Part shown: positions 6,549-7,222 of the stretch, piece by piece
Position numbering within the stretch: position 1 is the first letter of the stretch
Layout of the letters: every line of letters starts with the position of its first letter
DNA from: Deltaproteobacteria bacterium
GTDB taxonomy: Bacteria; Desulfobacterota; DSM-4660; Desulfatiglandales; HGW-15
Length of the DNA stretch: 7,222 nucleotides
Assembly (NCBI GenBank): GCA_030671095.1
Contig: DAOVAK010000129.1
Location: forward strand, 1-7,222
Direction: 5' to 3'
Notes under the pieces: generated by a model
The model's input: only the letters and a program-made list of their open reading frames with translations
Told to the model about the DNA's origin: nothing
The model's database searches: none
Translations under genes and position numbers: made by a program

Positions 6549-6573
6549 AAAGTCAACCCTTATTTTGACCTAT

Positions 6574-6582
6574 TTTATAGCA
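6574..6582 (-). promoter_or_regulatory. Candidate extended -10 promoter of the regulator gene
   Basis: On the minus strand TGCTATAAA (6582-6574) matches an extended -10 element (TGn followed by TATAAA). No good -35 is found at the standard distance, which extended -10 promoters can tolerate. Transcription would start near 6567 and include the mini-ORF leader. The surrounding DNA is AT-rich, so chance matches are likely. Confidence 0.3.
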
Positions 6583-6686
6583 AGTTGTATTTGGCCGTGA
6601 TTTTCATATTTCTTTTTAATAATATAATCAACTAGTTACAGCCCACAAAAAAAGTTACTAAATTCATAAATCGGAAAAATATGATC

Positions 6687-6711
6687 AAATCTCAGATTTC
6701 CTTGGAATATC
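6687..6711. promoter_or_regulatory. Operator-like palindromes in the divergent control region
   Basis: AAATCT-C-AGATTT (6687-6699) is a perfect 13-base inverted repeat. It overlaps a second one, GATTTCC-TT-GGAATATC (6695-6711), which pairs fully apart from one extra T. The pair lies between the regulator gene and the second livH gene, where a divergent-promoter operator would be expected. The AT-rich setting makes some palindromes likely by chance. Confidence 0.35.
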
Positions 6712-6877
6712 TCTTATTTTCTCACAATTTCGGAAAATCTAGCTGACATGAAATTTTTTCGTTTCTATGGGCCACTTAGCATACGAAAGAAGGAGACTTG
6801 TAATTAGCCAAATAAACCGTAAGCCACAGTATAACTTGAAGGCAAAACTATTTCTTGCTATTCTTCTCCTTTTTTCC

Positions 6878-6906
6878 TTGACAACCCCTTTGAATATTGG
6901 TAAAGG
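6878..6906 (+). promoter_or_regulatory. Candidate sigma70 promoter of the second liv operon
   Basis: A perfect -35 TTGACA (6878-6883) is followed after 17 bases by TAAAGG (6901-6906), a weak -10. Transcription would begin near 6913, giving an untranslated leader of about 130 bases before the livH-like ATG, in which the hairpins at 6924-6999 would lie. The -35 and spacing are good; the -10 is poor. Confidence 0.35.
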
Positions 6907-6923
6907 TTTCTTGCCTTATTAGA

Positions 6924-7037
6924 GCTTACTGGCGAAAGTACAGCATCTGAGCGCTGGATGGGCCAAGGGGTGTGTGTCGGCAGCTCCGATACTCTCGGAA
7001 AGGCGAGATCTAATTCCACATTAGTACGGAAAGGCGA
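6924..7037 (+). promoter_or_regulatory. Structured leader with 11-bp direct repeats before the second livH
   Basis: Successive short stems can be drawn: GCTTACT (6924-6930) with AGTA-c-AGC (6937-6944), CATC (6944-6947) with GATG (6957-6960), and TCCGA (6985-6989) with TCGGA (6995-6999). CGGAAAGGCGA occurs twice, at 6996-7006 and 7027-7037, 31 bases apart, and the second copy contains the Shine-Dalgarno of the gene. The first copy overlaps the right arm of the last stem. I do not recognise any named riboswitch class here, and the folding was judged by eye. Confidence 0.35.
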
Positions 7038-7043
7038 CCAATT

Positions 7044-7222
7044 ATGGATCTGGATTTTTTTATCGTTCAAACCCTCAGCGGCATCTCCTTTGCGGCTATC
7101 CTCTTCCTCCTGGCAAGCGGGCTTTCCCTGATTTTCGGTGTGATGAACATTGTGAATATCGCCCATGGCTCGTACTATATGCTCGGCTCCTATATTGGGC
7201 TCTCCATATTTTGGAAAACGGA
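7044..7222 (+). CDS. livH: Second LivH-type permease, N-terminal part (runs off right edge)
   Basis: The first 59 codons of another branched-chain amino acid-type permease are visible. The sequence LASGLSLIFGVMNIVNIAHGSYYMLGSYIG (residues 23-52; key elements FGVMNIVNIAHG and GSY) is the LivH N-terminal signature. It matches the operon's own LivH in plan but differs at many positions, so it belongs to a separate transporter whose other genes should lie to the right. The ATG at 7044 is preceded by GGAAAGG at a suitable distance. It is transcribed divergently from the regulator. No binding-protein gene precedes it, so this second operon apparently begins with the permease. Confidence 0.92.
   Translation, partial: MDLDFFIVQTLSGISFAAILFLLASGLSLIFGVMNIVNIAHGSYYMLGSYIGLSIFWKT

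Larger units (their letters stand above)
6490..7043. other. Divergent AT-rich intergenic region between the regulator and the second livH
   Basis: This 554-base region holds no convincing gene. Its left part (6490-6760) is markedly AT-rich and carries the regulator's leader, palindromes at 6687-6711, the 8-base palindrome AACTAGTT (6630-6637), and AGTTAC repeated at 6634 and 6653. TCGGAAAA occurs at 6671 and 6730. The right part (6920-7043) is more GC-rich and likely folds as RNA ahead of the second livH gene. A 51-codon plus-strand ORF (6767-6922) lacks a ribosome site and I do not accept it. Confidence 0.6.

Noticed and set aside
6584..6596. Possible sigma54 promoter (GGCC ... TTGC) before the regulator
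   Set aside because: The GG and GC elements are three bases too far apart for a -24/-12 promoter.
6767..6922. 51-codon plus-strand ORF with a hydrophobic stretch (KAKLFLAILLLFSL)
   Set aside because: It looks like a signal peptide but has no Shine-Dalgarno, ends abruptly, and overlaps a plausible -35 element. It could be a relic of a secreted-protein gene, but the support is too thin.
6858..7166. 102-codon minus-strand ORF opposite the second livH
   Set aside because: It is the antisense of the LivH N-terminus. A similar antisense ORF (4082-4303) occurs opposite the first livH, so it reflects conserved codons and not a gene.

Overview
The window is a bacterial transport locus. Its core is a complete branched-chain amino acid-type (HAAT/Liv) ABC transporter operon on the minus strand, in the order substrate-binding protein, livH, livM, livG, livF. 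To the left, same strand, is the 5' end of a molybdopterin (Mo/W-bisPGD) oxidoreductase gene that runs off the edge. To the right, also minus strand, is a small regulator with a MerR/excisionase-type helix-turn-helix and a cysteine-rich C-terminus. At the right edge a second, different livH-like gene starts on the plus strand and runs off the window.

The likely source is an anaerobic bacterium, most plausibly Desulfobacterota or a relative. This is inference from three things: an HTH protein with a CWEF-type cysteine cluster, a substrate-binding protein ending in PPCKYC, and a Mo/W oxidoreductase plus an aldehyde:ferredoxin oxidoreductase (AOR) relic beside liv transporters. No rRNA or other taxonomic marker is present.

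Layout: 1-491 oxidoreductase N-terminus; 492-887 gap with a candidate promoter and two doubtful mini-ORFs; 888-4198 livF, livG, livM and livH, packed with a 27-nt gap, a 4-nt overlap and an exact abutment; 4199-4380 intercistronic spacer with a hairpin over the stop codon of the binding-protein gene; 4381-5676 binding protein; 5677-5824 leader with a duplicated translation start and tandem CCCTRTAGG half-palindromes; 5825-6044 relic of an AOR-family gene broken by frameshifts and stops; 6043-6489 regulator; 6490-7043 AT-rich divergent control region with palindromes and a structured leader; 7044-7222 second livH.

The binding protein delivers ligand to the LivH/LivM channel driven by LivF/LivG. 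The regulator lies between two oppositely oriented liv systems and is a reasonable candidate to control one or both. The ligand may be an amino acid or, given the binding-protein C-terminus and the redox-enzyme context, an aromatic or other carboxylic acid. I see no defence system, CRISPR array, insertion sequence or RNA gene. The least expected items are the AOR relic, the duplicated start region with an AUG-UGA element, and the regulator's mini-ORF leader.
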